Assembly (NCBI GenBank): GCA_024741835.1
Contig: JAENRP010000002.1
Coordinates: 1-64,000 of the forward strand
Origin: Diplocarpon mali
Lineage: Eukaryota; Ascomycota; Leotiomycetes; Helotiales; Drepanopezizaceae
Direction: 5' to 3'
DNA: 64,000 bases
Shown piece after piece: positions 12,796 through 25,465 of this stretch; position 1 is the stretch's first letter; each line of letters begins with the position of its first letter. Both the position numbers and the translations under genes were made by a program. The notes below the pieces were generated by a model. That model had not been told where the DNA came from. It saw only the letters and a list, made by a program, of their open reading frames with translations, and ran no database searches.

Positions 12796-13363
12796 TTAAG
12801 TGAACACCACCCTCTCCCTCCTCGCCAACCATCCCTCTACATTTCCTGCCCCCGAATTGCCCGCCAACACCAAAATCCCCTGTCCCCTCTCCTCCAACAT
12901 CCTCGTACTCAACAGCGCCCAGCAGCCCGTCCGCTCCGCCACAGGCCTCAAATGGGCCGGCAGTCTCGGCCCCAGCTGTTCTTAAAGATAGTGCGAGACA
13001 GCGCGCATGCGTGGAGGAGCGGCTGGATTGGGAAGAAGAGCCTGTTCGGCCCGTACGGTGAGTCGGAGAGGCCGAGAAAGGGGGAGAGAGACGAGGCCGA
13101 GGAGGTTGAGGTGCTTGCGTCTGTGGGAATGTTTGCTGGAAACAGTTGCGGGGCGATAGACGTGTTGTTTGGGGGAGTAAGGGGAATGGTGATGCGGCTG
13201 TGGACTCGCAGGAGTAAACTGGCTGCTCGTGGCCGGGGGCAGTGGTGATGCTGTTTGCCGTCTCGGTACGTCTCGGCACTGGGAGTGGTTCTGATGCGGC
13301 CATTTCCCAGATCTGGATTTGGATCTCTGTGGGTAGGAGGGGGGAGTTGTGGAATATTGTCAT
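12796..13363 (-). pseudogene. 2EXR-domain-like gene, frame-disrupted
   Basis: The minus strand encodes, from an ATG at 13363, a segment with LPTEIQIQIWEMAA, which matches the LPxElrxkIWelA start of the fungal 2EXR domain. A second frame holds PLLHACALSRTIFKNSWGR, like the family's PALLHVCRESRxxAL segment. A third frame holds about 60 residues including TRMLEERGQGILVLAG and ends at a TAA at 12796. The three pieces occur in the family's order but need two frame changes. A possible donor (GTACCG) lies just after the first piece, yet I could not find a convincing set of introns that joins all three. The gene is therefore either broken or spliced in a way I did not resolve. 2EXR proteins are abundant in filamentous fungi and their function is poorly known. 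Confidence 0.42.
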
Positions 13364-16321
13364 GGTTTCTGGGATGTCCGTCAGAATCTGTGATCTCTCG
13401 GCGCAGGGAATCGAGGAGGCCGAAGGACCTTCTTTCTTTGATCTCCTTGAGCTGAAGAGGTATTTCACAGTCTCTAGTTTCCAGAGCCGTACGGACGTTC
13501 TACCAAAGATCAATTGCACTTACTCGCTCCTCCAAAATTCTTCCCACACGCTTTCAGCTTTAACGGTTCAAACAGAGTATCTCGAAAGTCAAACACACAG
13601 TTGAACTTGAGAGCCTGATATCGTCCCAATACAAACCCTTGAGCCACGGAAGTCCATCGCACTTGAACATTCTTGCCGCCTGGAATCGGGCATCCGAATT
13701 CTCACCTACGCGGTATTCACCCGCTTCACTTTTCGGCTTCCGACGCTGGGGTGAGCATTTGCTGCTCGAGACTCGTGGGTTTTCGGAAAGCTATAGTCAC
13801 TCGTCTTGAGCGTGATTCCGGAAAATGATTCATTAGAGCTTGTGAGTGCGTGGAAATGTGACGTCGAGGTTGAAGATGGAGAGTTTTGAGGCGGGGGGTT
13901 GCATTCAGATGGCCTCCTTTTCAATACCGAGTATTATTCTGGCAATATTTTCTGCTTTTAGTCGAGACTAGAACAGGCATTCGATTCTTGTGCTGCCCGT
14001 CATATGTCTACGTGCTCTTGTCTTGGAGAGTCAAATGATGAATCTTTGGGTGTACATCCAGCTCTTTACAGATGACTATTTGGATATAAGAAGGCATTTT
14101 CAGGATGTACTTTTTTCTTGCTGTCTCGGAAATGATTGGCTATAGTAGATTTCGATTATTTCGAGTGAGCATAGTCAACAATATTTCATGACAGTGAGTT
14201 TCAACGCAGAAGGGGGAAATGAGCACCGAGGGGTAAGTTCCTGGTATTGGCAATGTCTTTGAAGAAACCAAATATAAAACGTATATGGGTTTCAAGACCT
14301 TCCCAATGTCCAGCATGAGAGTGACATGAGTGCTCTAGAAGTATCCCGCCTACTGAGGTGAACGCAACGGCATCGCCAGCCCCCACAGCACTCAGGACCT
14401 CGCCAGCTTGGGGGTGATGAGTTCTCAACACCATTACAATACCAAATAGAAGATTTTCTGGCTGCTCACCTCATTTAGCTGCTATGGTAAGAAGTAAACT
14501 GCTCTGTGGTCTTCACAGTGTAATAGTTCTCAATTGAATTGGCAACGGATTGTTTGGTTAGACGTGTACGGCTAAGCTCGAAAGAGACTCACTCACCAGT
14601 GCGACCTCTATCGAAGAAACTAATCCATTTCCAAGGACAGAAACAAGCAGCCATATAACTGATTTAGAGTAGCGGCAGTTGGGGGAAAAAGCAGTCCAAG
14701 ATCTGTCGAGAATAGATCACTAGATTGCCGAAGAAAGCAGGGATGGGAAAGCTTGGAGGGTGTGGAAGAGTGTGTGGCGGCCACTCATACACATACATGG
14801 CAATATTCTCTTGCTTCCAACTATCATCGGGCTAAAGAAATTTGGAACCCCGGACGATATTCATAACGCAAAGCGCAAAGCGCAAAGCGGCAAGATATTG
14901 TCATGGGCTTCGCTACTAGACTCCGAAATTGCTGTGCAACTCCCTGCAGCGCAGATGACAGACCACTTCCATCAAGCAAAGGTTGGCAGCTCAAGCAGCT
15001 CAATCCTTGAGTGTGGCTCTCGAGCCCTTGAAGCCACGGCACTTGACTGGAGCTTCAAATCTCATTGTTGAAGCCAGGACTCAAAGGCCTGCATAAACCA
15101 GGGCAAAACTTGCGTTATCATGCATCACCCAAGCTTTCCAGGACTTGAGCTCAATGGAGACAACCCCAAGCCTTGCACGAAAGCTCTAAAGAGGCACACC
15201 GGTTACACGGTAGTGAGTATTGTGATCTGTGGATGAGGGGCTCCCGCAACCGTACTTTAACACCACGTAGTTCTTGCGGACCCGGATATGTAAAACGAGG
15301 GTTACGCTTCGCGGTGTTTTGTAAACAATATATTGCGAAGTTGGGACACGGCTACCAATCAGCTCGTTAAATTGATTCGCTTCCGTGGTCGTAAGCTTTC
15401 CACTTCCTCATCCCGACCATCATTACTAATGCCGGGCAGCAATGGTTAGGATTCCACCCTTCCACTCCATGAGTTAGGTGGAGGTTCGTGTTCGATTCAC
15501 GGCGGTTGCAATATTCTTTTGTATCTTTTATATCTATTATTCTGTATCTTTCCGCCTGTTGGTATCAGAATTCGTGCGAGCCGAGAATTCTACGTGTGAG
15601 TTGGTTTCGCTTGTGGATCACCCTAGGCAGAGGAGGGGAAGGTAGGGTTAATACTTCAGTGCTTGAGAAACACAGATAGGACAACGATTGCACAGCGCCG
15701 TCTTATAATTAATCGAACCTCTATCAATCTACATTTTCACAAGAACTTTTTGTTTTATCTCTATATAACATTGTTTGCCAACTTTTCGTAAGGGGAATGA
15801 ATGCTTGTCCTTGGACATGAGGACCCGGAGTCTAATATGCTTCAATCACTAGGAGCGCGTTTGATTTTCATTGCCGACAATCATCACGAGTAATGGGTAA
15901 GTAGTGGGACGTCATAAAGGCTCCAGATATCGCACCGATCTCGATAGGCAGCGAGAAAATCCTTACAGAGGGGGAGGGGCGGTGAAATTGATATCAATGT
16001 TTCTATCCCTAAAGCATAATCTGGATGCTCCGAGCGGAGATCCTTGACGAGTGGAAGATGTCAGACCCGATGAAGTCGTTTCAAAAGTTCCTAGAATCTT
16101 AGATTCGGGAATATTCAAATAACAGCATAAATCCGCGAGAACGACGAAGAGCTTTAATAAGTGGCATGATAAGAACAAAGGATCACTAGTGCTAAATGCG
16201 GCCTACCTGAAGCTTTGCAATAATCACGTAAAATCAGAAGCTCCCGTGTCATGTCATGCATGAATTGAAAAGTCCTATGGCTGCTGCCAGGCATCTTTTG
16301 CTCCAAAGCCCTGTCAGAAGC
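13364..16321. other. Spacer with no supported protein gene
   Basis: Only short open frames are present. A minus frame at 14201-14434 and a short open stretch near 14600-14680 could be exon remnants but match nothing I know. A triplicated GCAAAGC motif lies near 14872-14889. A tRNA-like sequence at 15430-15510 is listed separately. Confidence 0.45.
15430..15510 (+). pseudogene. tRNA-like sequence, probably a tRNA-Gly pseudogene or tRNA-derived repeat
   Basis: An A-box-like GCAATGGTTAGGATT is followed by a five-pair stem CCACC/GGTGG and a T-arm TCGTG-TTCGATT-CACGG with a proper seven-base loop. Between the anticodon-stem arms the loop is 18 bases, which would fit a TCC anticodon plus an 11-base intron. 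The acceptor stem pairs poorly: the 3' side CGGTTGC has no good partner upstream. It is therefore most likely a decayed tRNA or the head of a tRNA-derived short repeat. Confidence 0.3.
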
Positions 16322-17462
16322 TCAATCCTGATACGCGGCAAGCTCCTTGTCATTCCAACTATATTCATTAGCACTCACCCACTCGTCAAGCAGGAAACTC
16401 ACCTCAGAAACTTCCCACTCAGCCCCTCCACCGCACTCACTGCCAATCTCCCAATCACATTCCCAGGCTGCTCAGGCTTCAACAGCTTCCCCTTCTCGAA
16501 CAGACTTTTGAACCTTTCGGTATCCTTACCATCCATAACCCCTTGAGATCCTCGAACCTCGACCTGCATCTCGGTGTCGACCACACCAGGTCTGATGGAC
16601 ACTGTCGTGATCAGCGGCTCCTCAGTAGCGAGTGTACTGGCTAAATGGTTGATAGCCGCCTTCGAGGAGCCGTAGGCGCCCCATGTTGAGTAGGTGTTTG
16701 AGGATGCCCCGGAAGAGGTGAGAATTATACGGCCTTTGCTGGAACGTAGTGCAGGAATTGCGGGTTGTATCTGGGATCTTGGTAAGATGGAAGGGGTGAC
16801 TGGAGATGGGAACGTACGAAGCCGAGTAAGCTGAAGAAATTCACATCGTAAGTTTTACGCCATTCTTCAGGTGTGCTGTCTGCGATTCGCTTCACGGGTT
16901 GGAGGGTGCCGTGGTTAAGGATCAAGGCGTCGAGGGTTGTGAATGCGGAGAAGGCCAGGGAAATAGCTTTTGGGCCGACCTGGGAGGGTGTGAGCTGCTG
17001 AAAGTATGGAGGTTGGAAATGGAGAAGTAGAGCCGCAACAAAAGGAATTTTGACTGAAATATGAACCTTAGTCGAGGATAGAAAGCTGGTACCGTTACAC
17101 AGAAGGAAGAAAAGGCTAGTTTCATAAAACACCCCAAGGGCATGAGTATGTTTTGCGATAGTTGGATCTGGAGCACTTCCCTACGTCTCCAAAAAGAAAA
17201 CAGAAAATGAGAGGGTGAGCCAGGCAGGCATCCAAGCCAGGCAATGAATACGAACCAAAATATGCATACGCACCTCCAGATCCCTCAAATCGGCAGCCAG
17301 AAACTCTACTTGCCCAGGGAATTCCCTCTTCAAGCTCTCCAACGGCGCAGCGGTCCTCGCGACGAGGAAAAGCCTATGGTTTTGCTTGAGCAGGAAATTG
17401 GCTATGGCAAGGCCAATGCCTCGACTGGCGCCTGTGAGGAGGATATTCTTTGGCGTCGACAT
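16322..17462 (-). CDS. Short-chain dehydrogenase/reductase, IRC24/YIR035C-like
   Basis: This is an NAD(P)-dependent classical SDR of 251 residues in four exons: 17274-17462, 16818-16979, 16403-16770 and 16322-16358. Junctions are GT..AG and keep frame throughout. The cofactor motif TGASRGIG is at residues 10-17. NHG at 85-87 replaces the usual NAG. The catalytic group is Ser137, Tyr150 and Lys154 (YGSSK). RPGVVDTEMQ follows, which is typical of the yeast YIR035C/IRC24 subgroup (benzil/sepiapterin-reductase-like), as is the C-terminal WNDKELA. The protein is cytosolic by appearance, with no signal peptide. The physiological substrate cannot be inferred. No partner gene lies nearby. Confidence 0.9.
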
Positions 17463-19356
17463 GATGGCTGAGAGGTGTAATACTTAGGGCCGGCAGTTCT
17501 GCGAGTGTTGACAAGAGGAGAGCTTAGTTGATGCGAATAGGATGAAGAGGGGAGGTTTAAGCGGGGCAGGAGTGAGACCCTGGTCGAAACGTCATTCTGG
17601 GCTTGATGTCTCTGTCGGCTTCTCCAATTCCAGATTCTCCTGAGCTTCACTCCAAACGACGTTGAGGAGGGTTGGAGATGCGCTATTCACTCATATTCCG
17701 CCCGCGTTTGGATGTACTCCTCCTATCCAAGAGGTGTTGGCTGGTGATTTGTAGATATCGTCCAGTCCGTGAACCCTTCCTCCCGAGCTGGGAACTGAGC
17801 ACTCTGCTTCGCTACATACAAGCCACCATGTTGTGTTCAAACACCGCTCTAATCGATTCCGTACACATCATCTGTCGTGTTTCACCGCACACAGCCAGAT
17901 TTTGGTCCGCGGCTTGGAGAGATATTGACCATCTTCGCTTCCGGATGACTTGCGTGAAGATTCCGAATAGATGCACCAGCAAACTTTGATGCAGAACCCC
18001 GTGACATACTCTGTCTCTTGTCAGCTCTTCCCGAATGACCATGTTAGTTTTCGCGATCTCGGCTCGTTGTTATTTCACGTGTTCGTATCGAAAGGCTAGA
18101 TTGTGGCTCGCCCTGGCCATTTAGACAAATCTACGAGTTCTTCTCGGTTGGGATGCCCGAGAATACGAGACCATTCGCCGGGTCTTGAAAAATCTCGAGT
18201 GTCGAGACACGATGAGCTGACAGGCACTTGTAGACAAGCACATTTACCGGGCTCGGAAATTTCCCTGAGAACCTGTATCCACACACCCGACGGCAATGAT
18301 ACAAAGGAAAAACAGACTTTCCCCAACTCCAAGTACCCATCACAATTTGAACAAGACACCAGAAGCCCTAACAAGATCCACCTGCCGTGTCTCCTCAAAG
18401 AGCACGACTCCCTCTGTCAAAGACCTCACACCATGCCGTTGCCAACCTCTTTATCTTACACAAACTTCCCACTCACTCCATTACCCTTGTTTACATCCTC
18501 TGAAGAGAACAATACGATTCTCCCCTCTATATAAGCCGAGCTATCCTCTCTCATCCTGTCACTCCTCGTCCGGGAGTTCATTGGCTTGTCGATCAGGCAG
18601 CTCTGCAATCCTGATGCCGCCACCACCACCAAGCCAGCCAACCCTATAGATATCAACAAAGGACGAAGCCCATCCCAACCACCAGCGCTAATCCCAAGAC
18701 AAACACACACACACATACACACACACACACACACACACATTAAAGATGGGAACTAGAGAGGGGTGAGAGGTAAGTGAGAGCTATGTCGGCACGTTTGCTA
18801 ACTCCTCTCACAGGTACAGAATGGCTGGATGGGGTTTCGAGGAGCAGCCCGGATTCTGTTCACGTGCATTCGAGGGAGGCATGGAGAGGGATAGGACAGG
18901 AAAGTCAGGTGCCTTCGACTTGATCAGCTGATTTTCTCCAACAACTCTCTCGACAGACCATGAAACGCCTGCTAATCTTGGGGAGGGGGGGGGAGGTGCA
19001 GTTTCTACCCCGCCGTCTTAGCCTCCGCAAGAATTCGCCAACTTGTCTACAGCCATTGCCTCAAGAACGCTCCATCCATGAACACCCGAAGTCGGATTCA
19101 GAGGTATGTGCCTCCCTACTCTCCTACCTACAGACTTAACAAGCGGCGTTAACATCTATCTCCTCCTTACACTACGCGACCAAGGCGTATAAGAGCAAGA
19201 TCTACAATTACCAAGTACAGCCCCTATCCCCCCTTCTATTCACTGATTGCGAAAGTACCTACCTGGCTCAGGTAAGCAGTACCAGCTTGACTAAAAGGAA
19301 AGACTCTCGCTCGGTAATGCAGCCTTTTGGTTTAGTTTGCGGACTTTTGTAAGGAT

Positions 19357-19496
19357 AGAGGAGGAGAGAGGAGGAGGAGGAGAGAAGAGGAGAGAGGAGG
19401 AGAGAGGAGGAGAGAGGAGGAGAGAGGAGGAGAGAGGAGGAGAGAGGAGGAGAGAGGAGGAGAGAAGAGGAGAGAGGAGGAGAGAGGAGGAGAGCA
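19357..19496. repeat. GGAGAGAGGA microsatellite
   Basis: About fourteen near-identical ten-base purine units run head to tail. Three reading frames stay open on the complement, which explains the serine/leucine/proline open frames there. Confidence 0.9.
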
Positions 19497-21888
19497 GGTG
19501 AGAGAATCCGTCACCGAGGCGCAAGGAGACCCCCGAGGGGTCTTGGACACTGATTCTACTGGCAAGGCTCAATTCCAGACAGGCTTCAGCTAAACTTCAC
19601 ACCTATCGTGTCCATTGTATCATCAAATCTAGCTATTCCATCTCAGCCCGCGCGTTCTGTGACTTCGTCATCTCACTCTTGCATGACTCGCCTTCCCGAA
19701 CGCTTCTTGACGCCATAGGGTCCCGGAGGAGACGCCGAGCTGACATAGAGATCTGGCCATCTACACAGAGAAGTGCTCTGCCGCTTGAGATTCCAGAGAA
19801 GTCACTACCCGGAAGTCAAGAAAGCCTCGACAGTCTATCTCGGTGAATCTCAGCCCACACAGGATGAAGGCGATGACCGAGCAGCGCCATGTGCCGATTT
19901 ACGCAGCCAATCCAGCGATCAGGAGGGCGGCAGAGGGACACGCACGTTTGGGCAGATGCGGTGGTGATGAAGCACGGTGACGGATACTTGCACGTCGAGC
20001 CAGCAGCGGGATAGGACGCCTGGGGACGTCCCCAACGTCCCCTGAGCGCCAACCAGCTGGCATCTGTACGAGGAGGCGATGAGGAAGGCAGTTGGTGTTT
20101 GGCCAGAGGAGATCTACTGTGAGGGAGTGGAAACATGGACCGCAAACACACCTCGAGGCACCAGGAAATGATGATCTCGTGGAGCAAGAGTCTTGAGGGG
20201 CTTTTAGATTTTCGGTGTTGGCGACGCTGCGCCAAGGTCGGCTACCTCACAAATGAATTCGTGCAATCGGAAGACCCGGATTCGAGTTGTCGCCTCCATG
20301 CTCTTGGAGGGGGGATTCCTACTCGGGGAGAGCTCCTCGAGCTGCTCGAGGGAAGCAGCAGGTCCTCGGACGGGACTCGACAGGCATTCCCATTTGCGAG
20401 CGCTCTTTTTTGTCCCAGTTGCTGCTGCGATCCCGAGTGGTAGCAGAGCTCCCGGGCAGCCATAGTCAGATAGACATTTCCCTTCCTCTCGTGTTGTCGT
20501 TTCGGGAAGCGTGCACGTGCCGACTGAAGACATCAAACAACGTGGTAGTCTGATGGAATGTTTGGAGGAGCATATCAAGGTTCGGCGCTTGGAGTCACGT
20601 CCAAACATTCCGCGCGTAGCTGGCACCACGAAAACCGTCCACCGATCCGGAATCTCACCTGGACCCGTCTTGTTGGATTGCATTGCTTGCCACGCTCTCC
20701 TCTGAGGACCAGGAGAAGCTGTCTGCATGCGGCAGCGGGAATGTCCCCCTGGTTCCCCGGTACTCCCTCCAAATCAGAGTCGGGCTGATTTCACCACGCA
20801 ACATCCAACTCGGCCTCCCGCCCAACCTCGCGAGACACGGCCACGACGCCAAGTAGGTCGAAGCCAATTGGAACATGCCGAGGGTAATCCGAACGAGGCG
20901 GATCTTGAGCCGCGATTGAACAGCGAGGGCCTATGGCTCAGATGTCAGGGTATGTGACGGGGAGAGCTGCAGTTTCAAGTCTGTCAACTTGACCGCTCGC
21001 CCGAATCACCGAGCTCTGGGGGGCACCAACGTGTTTGCGCCCGAAGCAAGCAGCGGATGCGTCCAGGCGATCGCCCAGGAATTGTCAATGTTGCTATCAT
21101 AGTAGGTGATTGTGTGCATAGGTGAAGCCTTCTCGAATACGTTGGATTATATTCGGGTGTAGAGGCTTGCTCTCGGAGCTACTCCTCGAGAGCGTAGAGT
21201 ATATAGCGAAGTGCCAAGCCATCCCTTTCCTGTGACGGATCACGTGATAGCTTATCACATGACCTGTATCCCGACAGTCAACGACGGAAGCAAGTCGAGA
21301 GGGACAGCAAGCAAGGAGGCAGAGATAGGCCGAGACGAGGCGACGAGGCAATCGCGCACCGAATCACCACTCTGGGTGGGGATTGAGAAATGACAGTCAG
21401 CGCTGCTGGCGTTGCTCGACGCCCCTTCCGGAAACCCAACCGTCACATGCAGCCTGGCACGTGACGCACAGGCGGACCGGAGATCTCGGGATCTCGGGCC
21501 GAGTCGGTCGAAGTCCAGCCTGCCCGCACGGGATGATCAAGAGACGGTAGTCGATTGTAGCGAACCGCAGGCCGCTCACCGCAGGCCGCTCAACCGCCGG
21601 GTCGAGTCTTCATCCTCGGCCGACCGGACCGGACCGGACGTCCCTCTCGCGTCCCGAAGCGTACACCGTGCTGGACCGGGGCGAGAGTAGCGATCAGAAA
21701 GAAGAGGCCAGACGAAGGAGCAGAATAAGGTTATCGACGGCCTGGTCGCTGCCGATCCGCGGGCGCGGATGCCTACGGCAGGGTCTGCATGCATTCGTCG
21801 ATGGACGGGGGCTGCATGACAGCCATAACTCTAATTGCTTAGGACTGATATGGGCGGGAGGTTGGGGGGCTGTGTTACGATTAGACGG

Positions 21889-22120
21889 GATTGGATGGGA
21901 TTGAATTGGATGGAAGTGAATTGAATTGGATGGAAGTGAATTGAATTGGATAGGAGTGAATTGAATTGGATAGGAGTGAATTGAATTGAATTGAATTGAA
22001 CTGAATTGAACTGAATTGAACTGAATTGAACTGAATTGAACTGGTTTGAACTGAATCGAGTTGAATCGAGTTGAATCGAGTTGACTTGAACAGAATTGAG
22101 TTGAATTGAATTGAATTGCA
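21889..22120. repeat. TTGAATTGAA pentanucleotide array
   Basis: TTGAA/CTGAA/TCGAG pentamers form an imperfect array. Its left part contains larger units with GGATGGAAGTGAATTG and GGATAGGAGTGAATTG. Confidence 0.88.
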
Positions 22121-22589
22121 ATAGACTGACAAGAAATAGGATCATCAGACGCACGATTCAGGTCGTGTGCTCTATCTCCATGCTCGATCCTCTTATCTGG
22201 CGATACTGTCACTCACACTTGTCCGGTGATGCTGCTGCTGCTGACGGAGGGCCGCCGAGAACGAGGGCGGGCAGCATGTGAAAGTGGACCAGGTGACCCG
22301 AGCACCGTGTCATATCCCTTACCGCCGATACCATCCCTACCCTCGAGCATCCCTTCAACCTCGAAGTGATGCGTACTATCCCATTGACACACCTCCTTAC
22401 CAACCGACGCAACCACCTCCCGGCCATCATCCACATCCACGCACATATATCCTCGTCTGATCCCTCTACGTTTCTTCGTCGCCGGGGGGGTTGGGGTTTC
22501 GAGGGGGCCAGGCGGCGGTGATCCGGTGGCCAGCGGGGCGAGGCGGGCGTGATACGTGGGTGTGATGAGCCCGGGGGGATATCCCATGC

Positions 22590-22735
22590 ATGGTATGATA
22601 TGGTATGGTATGGTATAGTATAGTATGGTATGGTATGGTATGGTATAGTAGTGGCAATATATAGCATGTTTGTGGTATAGTTTAGTAGGCTATATCTGGT
22701 CTGGTTGTGGTATAGTATGGTATGGTATGGTCATG
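22590..22735. repeat. GGTAT pentanucleotide array
   Basis: Two clusters of GGTAT/AGTAT units (about 22590-22650 and 22705-22735) flank a short unique piece. Confidence 0.85.
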
Positions 22736-23261
22736 GCAGTGTACGGTTTGATATATTATAGTATCATCGGGGACAGGTCTGGTCAAGGACGGACTGGTGT
22801 GGTGGAGATCATATGGGATCACCTCGATCTAGAATGGTCGTGGCACCGGGTAAGTCTCCCTCTGGAGACGTGGACATGGAGATGTCTCGGGTGGCAGATA
22901 CTACCAAGTACTCGCTACACACCCTGGCACGCGAGGTGGTGCAACTCAATTGCCCCCAAGCAGCAACCGAGGGAGCGTCGGAACGAAGACGAAGACGGTA
23001 AGCTTGGGTAGGTGAGGTCAGGTAGGAGGGTTAGTCGTAGCCAAGTGGCAGCGAGCAGTGGGCAGGACACGTGGACGAGCCCGAGGTGCAATCAATCCAC
23101 TCTCGACGCGATGCCATTCACAAGTCCCGTGCTGGTGGCCTTGGTGCTTCGATTGGACTGCGCCGGGGGGAGGGGGGGGGGGTTGGTGGGTTGGGTTGGG
23201 TGGAAGAACGAAGATGTGTTCTGGATGTTTGTTTGGTAATGCACTGGCAAGCGACCGCTGC

Positions 23262-23350
23262 TTACTAAGGGGGCATCTGCTGACTAAGGGATATCTGCTG
23301 ACTAAGGGATATCTGCTTACGAAGGGATATCTGCTTACTAAGAGATATGT
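23262..23350. repeat. Short tandem repeat of 18-19 bases
   Basis: Five copies of CTGCTTACTAAGGGATAT and close variants stand head to tail without spacers. Confidence 0.85.
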
Positions 23351-23770
23351 CAATCCCTACTGATGCCGTCGAGGGGACAAGAGGCCGTCACTTTCCGCGA
23401 TTAACGCCCGAAGCGATAGCAGATGTGAGAGTTGATGTGAGGCTGAGGATGAGAGTGAGAGTGAGAGTGAGACCTGACACCTGACACCTTCTCAGCAACC
23501 GAGACGGGATGGGACCGGACTGGACTGAACCTTGGTGTCTAGGGGCTGCCATTGAATTGAACTGGATCGAGTTCAATTGACCTGACCTGGACTGAGCCGA
23601 GAGGATGGGAGGGGATCCATGAGACTCTGCGTTGGACTGCTCCAACACGATGGTAGGAGGACAGGCGATGGGGTCGTGGAAAAGAGCATCACAACCAGAG
23701 CATGACCAGAGAGCTGGCGAAGCTGGTCCATCAAGCTCGACTGTCCGAATGTCCGAATATCAGATTCAGT

Positions 23771-23771
23771 N
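23771..23771. other. Single ambiguous base
   Basis: One N lies in otherwise called sequence. Confidence 1.
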
Positions 23772-24092
23772 CCCCGTGACCCTGCCCCGCCCCCTCGCGG
23801 TGAAGCCCGATGCCCTAGCCCGGCATGGTCGTATGCCCGATCGGGACTAGCCAGAGCTTATTTGGACAATTCGACATGTTCTCGCGCTTCACAGTTGACT
23901 CGAACCACCGCACCACACCGCACCAGACTGCACCAGACGGCTCTCACACACATCTCTCTTCCGCAACGACGTCTTGAAGCCTCGCCATGGGTGTCGAGGC
24001 CGCTGCACCGATGCAGACCCCGATGCCGACGCCCATACGAGTGGCCCAGCAGGAGGGGAAAAGGGTGGGAAATAAAAGATAAAAAGAGGGAG

Positions 24093-24167
24093 NNNNNNNN
24101 NNNNNNNNNNNNNNNNNNNNNNNNNNNNNNNNNNNNNNNNNNNNNNNNNNNNNNNNNNNNNNNNNNN
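24093..24167. other. Assembly gap of 75 N
   Basis: A run of N interrupts a purine-rich stretch on its left (AAAGATAAAAAGAGGGAG) and a pyrimidine-rich stretch on its right. Open frames that cross it are meaningless. Confidence 1.
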
Positions 24168-25465
24168 CACCCCCCTCCCTCGTCTCAGGGTGAGTGAGTA
24201 TTCCCCCAATGGCAGCCCTCAATGCTTGCCTTGCGATACAAATCTAGCCAGGCATGGCAGAGCAGAGCAGAGCGTGGCATCGCATGGCATGGCATGGCAG
24301 ACCTCGACTTCTGCTGCTGCTTGTCCCTCTCCATCTTCTTCATGCCCAATGCCTCTGCGCATTACCCGGTTCGCCATTGGCCAACCCGCCCCTTTTGTCC
24401 CCGTACTCGAGTACATTCCCAGCCGGCCTTGACGCGTTTGCTGACAACATTTTGCACCCCCTTCGCAGCACAGCACAGCACAGCACAGCATAGCACAAGC
24501 CGCCTCTCGAAGAGCAGAGGCCATTCCAGCCAACCAGGCACACAACACGCCGCCCAATTAACCGTGGCCTAGCAGGGCCGGCGACCAGAAACACGCCTTT
24601 AGTCGGGCCAGCCGCCAGCCTGAGTCAAGGCAGCCAGCCAGCTCCGCTCCGCAGTGCGAAGAGAGAAAGGACGAGAAAAGCGACGGGTGGGTGGCATCAC
24701 TTGGTCATACGGCGGCTTACATCACGAGGGAGTCACCCACCCGCACATACCTACACACACTTATATCACGTCGACTCACATATACACATCCACACCCACA
24801 TATACCTCCACACACGCCAGCCAGACCATGACCCATTCCTCCAACCTGCAAGGCCAGCTCCATCACATCAGGTACTGCTAGTGGCAGCCCACCCAATGCT
24901 ACTCGATACGATACCCGCGCACTCCACTGTCATGTAAGTCACTCCTGCGCTGGCAGCCTCCACCTCCCTCCAACCAGTACGTACATGGTGCTACTGCAAC
25001 TGCGACCACCACCACTGCTGCCCTATTTATTCGCCGCTCTTCTCGCACTCTTCTCCTCCCCTACTTGCGCTTCTCTCCTCCGCACCGTGGCTCTCCGAAA
25101 CACGGTCCCGGGCTCCCTTTCACCATTCTCGTGCCCATCCTTTCATCGCTCGATACTCCGGCCCGCGCATTGTCTGGGAGGCGGGCACCACAAAGAATCG
25201 GTCTGACAAGCCAGCTGGCCCGACCTACCGCAATCCTCCTATATCAACGCGCAACTCGACTTCTCTGCTCATACTCCGCAAACCCCCTTCCCCCCCTCCT
25301 CTCTTCTTCACCCCCCTTCGCGCCCCAGCAGTGCCCGCGGAAACTTGGGCGTAACTCAATCCCGCGACAGGCTTACCTATCAGACCAAGTCGCCACACTT
25401 TGGCGAGGCCCCCTGTGGACAGGCGCATTCGCATTGGCGCTTCATTCCCCGCCACAAACGGAAGC

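Larger units (their letters stand above)
17463..25465. other. Eight-kilobase spacer with microsatellites and an assembly gap
   Basis: No gene is recognisable. Open frames on both strands are mostly shadows of repeats: a GGAGAGAGGA array at 19357-19496, GAATT at 21889-22120, GGTAT at 22590-22735, and an 18-19-base tandem repeat at 23262-23350. A CA run lies at 18700-18740. A TCACGTGA and a TCACATGA site lie at 21240-21247 and 21255-21262. The last few hundred bases before 25466 are pyrimidine-rich and could hold the promoter of the SWIRM gene. Confidence 0.5.

Noticed and set aside
19291..19572. Ser/Leu-rich protein on the minus strand
   Set aside because: Translation of the GGAGAGAGGA repeat.
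23262..23350. CRISPR-like array
   Set aside because: Units are head to tail without spacers, and the genome is eukaryotic.
24010..24222. Open frames crossing the run of N
   Set aside because: The sequence is unknown there.
25400..25465. N-terminal extension of the SWIRM frame
   Set aside because: It begins with TTG, not ATG, and has no similarity to the family.
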